Positions 61,479 to 64,000 of a stretch of 64,000 bases of DNA are shown here, piece after piece. Made by a program: the position numbers and the translations under genes. The notes under the pieces are model-generated. The model did no database searches and was not told the DNA's origin. It saw only the letters and a list, made by a program, of their open reading frames with translations. Each line of letters opens with the position of its first letter. Position 1 is the first letter of the stretch. Source of the stretch: Dongshaea marina (GTDB lineage Bacteria; Pseudomonadota; Gammaproteobacteria; Enterobacterales; Aeromonadaceae); NCBI RefSeq assembly GCF_003072645.1, contig NZ_CP028897.1, positions 4,043,658 through 4,107,657 on the forward strand. The letters run 5' to 3'.

Positions 61479-62233
61479 TCAACTGTGAAGTAGTCCATAT
61501 TTTTGCAGTAGTTTATGAATAAACTGGCGATCACCCTGAACATCGTTGAGGGCTTTTTGAAAGATCCGAATTGTTTCATCATCCATGTTGCGGTTAAAGG
61601 CATAGCACAATGGATTAGACTCCAGGGTCCACTTCACTTCATAGTCCTCTGGATTACTCCCTAACTCCTTGATTCGGCTAAAAATTGCAACCTCCCCCCC
61701 GACAACAGATCCATGCGATCCCGCTCGAGCATCTTGAATGCGTTATCGAGCTGGTTAGCCAAGTGAATCTTGGTGTCATCCACTCCTCTTTCCAGAAGCA
61801 TCTGCTCACCAACATCGGCCCTGACGGCAACCAAGCGGTATTTACTCAGATCATCCAGGCTCTCAAGGGATATATCGGCGGATTTTTTGGCGACCAGGAC
61901 AACCCGCAGATAAGCGATAGGACAGGCCCATTTAAACAGGCTCTCTCTTGAGTCGATGCGAGTAGTTGAAAAAAGGACGGTATTGGGCTTTTGCAGTGTC
62001 AGGTAGTAGCCCCTTGCCCAGGGAAGTACCCGAATATCCTGCTGTTTAACTCCGAGTTTACCCCAGACTTTTCTGAGAATATCAACCGCGAGTCCCCGGG
62101 TGTCGCCCTTCTCATCCACATAGTTAAAGGGCGCATACTGCTCTGTGATATAGCCTAATTTATCCAGGTTATTGGCCTGAGATGGGCTTGATGATAAGAG
62201 TGCGATGACGCATATGAGTAAAAGATACTTCAC
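61479..62233 (-). pseudogene. Periplasmic binding protein, family 3 (tandem copy 3), frameshifted
   Basis: Start GTG 62233 with GGAGG 7 bp upstream; signal peptide (VKYLLLICVIALLSSSPSQA). The core YITEQYAPFNYVDEKGDTRGLAVDIL and WARGYYLTLQKPNTVLFSTTRID matches copies 1 and 2. The open frame ends at 61661 after LLSGGRLQFLAESRS. Adding one G to the G7 run (C7 at 61694-61700, top strand) restores EVAIFSRIKELG, VKWTLESNPLCYAFNRN and the end LLQKYGLLHS at TGA 61479-61481. If repaired it is 251 aa, like its paralogues. Confidence 0.82.
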
Positions 62234-62344
62234 GGTTGAGCCTCCCTGTCCATCTGCCTTAAGTGTATATGAAAAGTCCAATTTCGAAGGTTTCTCAGAA
62301 CAGGGGAAGTTGATAACCTAGAAAGAGAGTATGAAGGAGAGCTT

Positions 62345-62911
62345 ATGGCTAAACCGATACCTGTAGAGATCCGTACCAAAAGAACCCTGATCCGGGTGCT
62401 CGCCCCTGAGCAAGCCATTTTGCGCCAACGCTACTTCATTGAGAACCAAAGGCACCTTTCTCCATGGGAGCCAAGAAAGCCGCCACAGGCGATGAACCTT
62501 GGATTCTGGACTCAATTTCTCCTCAACACCAATCAGCAGTATGCCGAGGGCAGCCTCCTGCCACTCACGGCCCTGACCCCGGATGAAAGCCAGGTCATTG
62601 CGACCTGTAATTTCAGTAATATAGTGTATGGGGTCTTTCAGGCTTGTCATCTTGGATACTCAGTGGCAGCCAGCCATCAGGGCAAGGGGATCATGTATGA
62701 GGTCGCAACGGCTGCCATCGAATACCTGTTTGAGCGTTACCAACTGCACCGGATCATGGCCAACTACATCCCAACCAACCAGCGAAGCGCAGTGCTCCTC
62801 AAGCGCCTTGGCTTTGTCAAAGAAGGGTACGCAAAGTCTTACCTGAAGATTAATGGTCGCTGGCAGGATCATGTATTGACCTCGCTTATCAACCCTGCCC
62901 ATAAGAGCTGA
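62345..62911 (+). CDS. RimJ/RimL-family GNAT N-acetyltransferase
   Basis: A 188-aa GNAT enzyme. RTKRTLIRVLAPEQA and NQRHLSPWEPRKP match the RimJ N-terminus (acetylation of ribosomal protein S5 in E. coli). The acetyl-CoA loop is YSVAASHQGKGIMYEVA, and RSAVLLKRLGFVKEGYAKSYLKINGRWQDHVL is the family C-terminus. AGGAG precedes the ATG. Whether it is RimJ or a paralogue is not decided by sequence alone. Confidence 0.85.
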   Translation: MAKPIPVEIRTKRTLIRVLAPEQAILRQRYFIENQRHLSPWEPRKPPQAMNLGFWTQFLLNTNQQYAEGSLLPLTALTPDESQVIATCNFSNIVYGVFQACHLGYSVAASHQGKGIMYEVATAAIEYLFERYQLHRIMANYIPTNQRSAVLLKRLGFVKEGYAKSYLKINGRWQDHVLTSLINPAHKS

Positions 62912-63244
62912 GAACCACACTCGCAGCTCTTATGGGCCATGCTACAAATCGCTTATTGGGATTTATGGTGTGCCGGTCATGGCAGCCCTAAACATCAGCA
63001 ACTGGTGTCCTCCCTTCTAATGGTACAGGCCAAGTTTTGCTATCTGGTGAGCTACCGGGGGGATACGAATATCACTGGCTCCCGGAATCCTTAGTTTTTA
63101 TTCCAGCGACTTATGAAAATATTATTAACGTCAAATTATGCCACTGCATTTAATAAAAGATAAAAAAAACATATACAGAGGTGAAATTATGGGTTACATT
63201 TGCGCCGGTAATTATTAAGGTAAGCGCAATGGAGGGATTTAGCC
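62912..63244. other. Intergenic region after the acetyltransferase
   Basis: A 12-bp inverted repeat (62898-62909 with 62925-62936, 15-nt loop, no T-run) overlaps the end of the acetyltransferase gene. The remainder becomes AT-rich (63110-63200) and shows no gene I can support. Confidence 0.4.
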
Positions 63245-63433
63245 ATGCGTCATTTTTTTAACTCCATAAAAAATTCCCGGCTTCACTGCCGCAGGGATGG
63301 CCTTGCCTTGTGTTACAGCTTCTCTAAGATCAATCACTATAATCGCCCCAATATTCATCCCGAAAGTCTGTTGATGCTGCTCTATCGCAGTGAGCAACTT
63401 TCGGCTCCTCCAAGGCGCAACGCTCTCATCTAA
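63245..63433 (+). CDS. Possible 62-aa small protein
   Basis: The ATG at 63245 is preceded by GGAGGG at a workable distance. The product is basic with several cysteines (RLHCRRDGLALCYSF) and matches no family I recognise. An overlapping 110-aa minus-strand frame is an alternative but lacks a good ribosome-binding site. Coding status uncertain. Confidence 0.25.
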   Translation: MRHFFNSIKNSRLHCRRDGLALCYSFSKINHYNRPNIHPESLLMLLYRSEQLSAPPRRNALI

Positions 63434-63707
63434 GCTCTGAAAAACCAGTCTACTCAAATGGTTAACTGAAATTCGGTTCCCAGTAGCGGCTGGTTTGTAA
63501 CACCAGGAGCAGTCGATTGCTTGTCTGGCTGCACACAACCTCTGAGCATTTGAGAGCACTCCCCACACCATAGCCCAGGACCTCCTCGCTGAAATATCAA
63601 AGCCTGAGGCAACTGGCTCCTATGGTGATTTCTATATTAATCCATTACATGAGCTTCGCTCTCCATGTAATTAGATTCTTATTGCCCAGTAAAAAGGGAA
63701 TAGAAAA

Positions 63708-63983
63708 ATGCGCCTGTTTATTATCAAAGTTATTAAATTTCTTCAACCGGATCGGCTGGATGTAATTATTAACGATATTCTCGCCCCTGTTGAAAATACA
63801 GGGGATAACTCAGCTCCAAATAAACCTGAAGAACCTGGAACACTACGATTAGTACAGCTGAAACCTGTAGCAAAAGTTAAGTCTGATAGCACTTTTAAGG
63901 CGAGTGAATATCACCCACCGGTTCGCCAGGTCCTTCCCTTTAGTAAAAAAGAGCCGGGAAAAAGACAAGCCTGGGCTAACTGA
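63708..63983 (+). CDS. Hypothetical 91-aa protein
   Basis: ATG 63708 has AAAGGGA about 8 bp upstream. The N-terminal 30 residues look amphipathic or hydrophobic (RLFIIKVIKFLQPDRLDVIINDIL). The rest is Pro/Lys/Glu-rich and probably disordered (NKPEEPGTLRLVQLKPVAKVK). No family recognised. It ends 17 bp before the window edge. Confidence 0.45.
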   Translation: MRLFIIKVIKFLQPDRLDVIINDILAPVENTGDNSAPNKPEEPGTLRLVQLKPVAKVKSDSTFKASEYHPPVRQVLPFSKKEPGKRQAWAN

Positions 63984-64000
63984 GCCTGAGTCATGGATTC

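Noticed and set aside
63239-63571. 110-aa minus-strand ORF near the window end
   Set aside because: Poor upstream ribosome-binding site and no recognisable family; it overlaps a plus-strand frame with a better start. Neither is secure.

Overview
The window is chromosomal DNA of a gammaproteobacterium, probably a marine member of the Alteromonadales/Aeromonadales/Vibrionales grade. The family mix supports this (monomeric NADP isocitrate dehydrogenase, UbiF, QseBC/YgiW, QmcA/NfeD, YbeL, ThiBPQ). So does gene order: ubiF<>miaB-ybeZ-ybeY-corC-lnt ... ybeL<>leuS-lptE-holA-nadD-rsfS-rlmH-mrdA-mrdB-mltB-rlpA-dacA-(dat)-ybeD-lipB-lipA follows the E. coli 14-15 min region. The species cannot be named from sequence alone.

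Layout: (1) 0-2 kb: tail of a POT peptide transporter, then pth-ychF. (2) 2-9 kb: a family 3 binding protein and two paralogous Cache-HAMP histidine kinases flanking a second POT transporter. (3) 9.2-9.8 kb: a six-gene tRNA operon (Met-Gln-Gln-Met-Leu-Gln). (4) 10-18 kb: MFS exporter, orphan binding protein, Dabb protein, YggL, a 1.7 kb non-coding array of hairpin-rich repeats, an Asp/Glu racemase and icd. (5) 18.5-25.2 kb: ubiF, miaB and the ybeZYX-lnt operon. (6) 25.3-32 kb: an insertion into that conserved order with two more orphan kinases, an ArsP/YraQ-like permease and an inverted copy of the repeat. (7) 32-47.4 kb: leuS to lipA, covering tRNA charging, LPS assembly, NAD, ribosome silencing, the rod-shape elongasome, peptidoglycan trimming and lipoate. 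(8) 47.4-64 kb: another repeat copy, an M50-like membrane protease, QmcA/NfeD, QseBC with YgiW, a CBS protein, a PspG-like protein, a YddA-type ABC transporter, a 51-aa small protein, PilZ, thiBPQ, three tandem family 3 binding proteins, a RimJ-like acetyltransferase and hypothetical ORFs.

Two features stand out. First, ten sites have a frame broken by exactly one missing base, each in a G or C run of 4-7. All ten are in dispensable or accessory genes and none in the roughly 26 kb of housekeeping genes. This is either a systematic sequencing artefact or real homopolymer slippage. Second, a dispersed non-coding repeat family built from chains of short stem-loops occurs at 13.4-15.1, 31.2-32.0, 47.4-47.6 and 53.4 kb. 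Its stems vary in a compensated way, and its imperfect pairs are G.U on one consistent strand, which suggests folding as RNA. I consider this repeat family the best candidate for an undescribed element.
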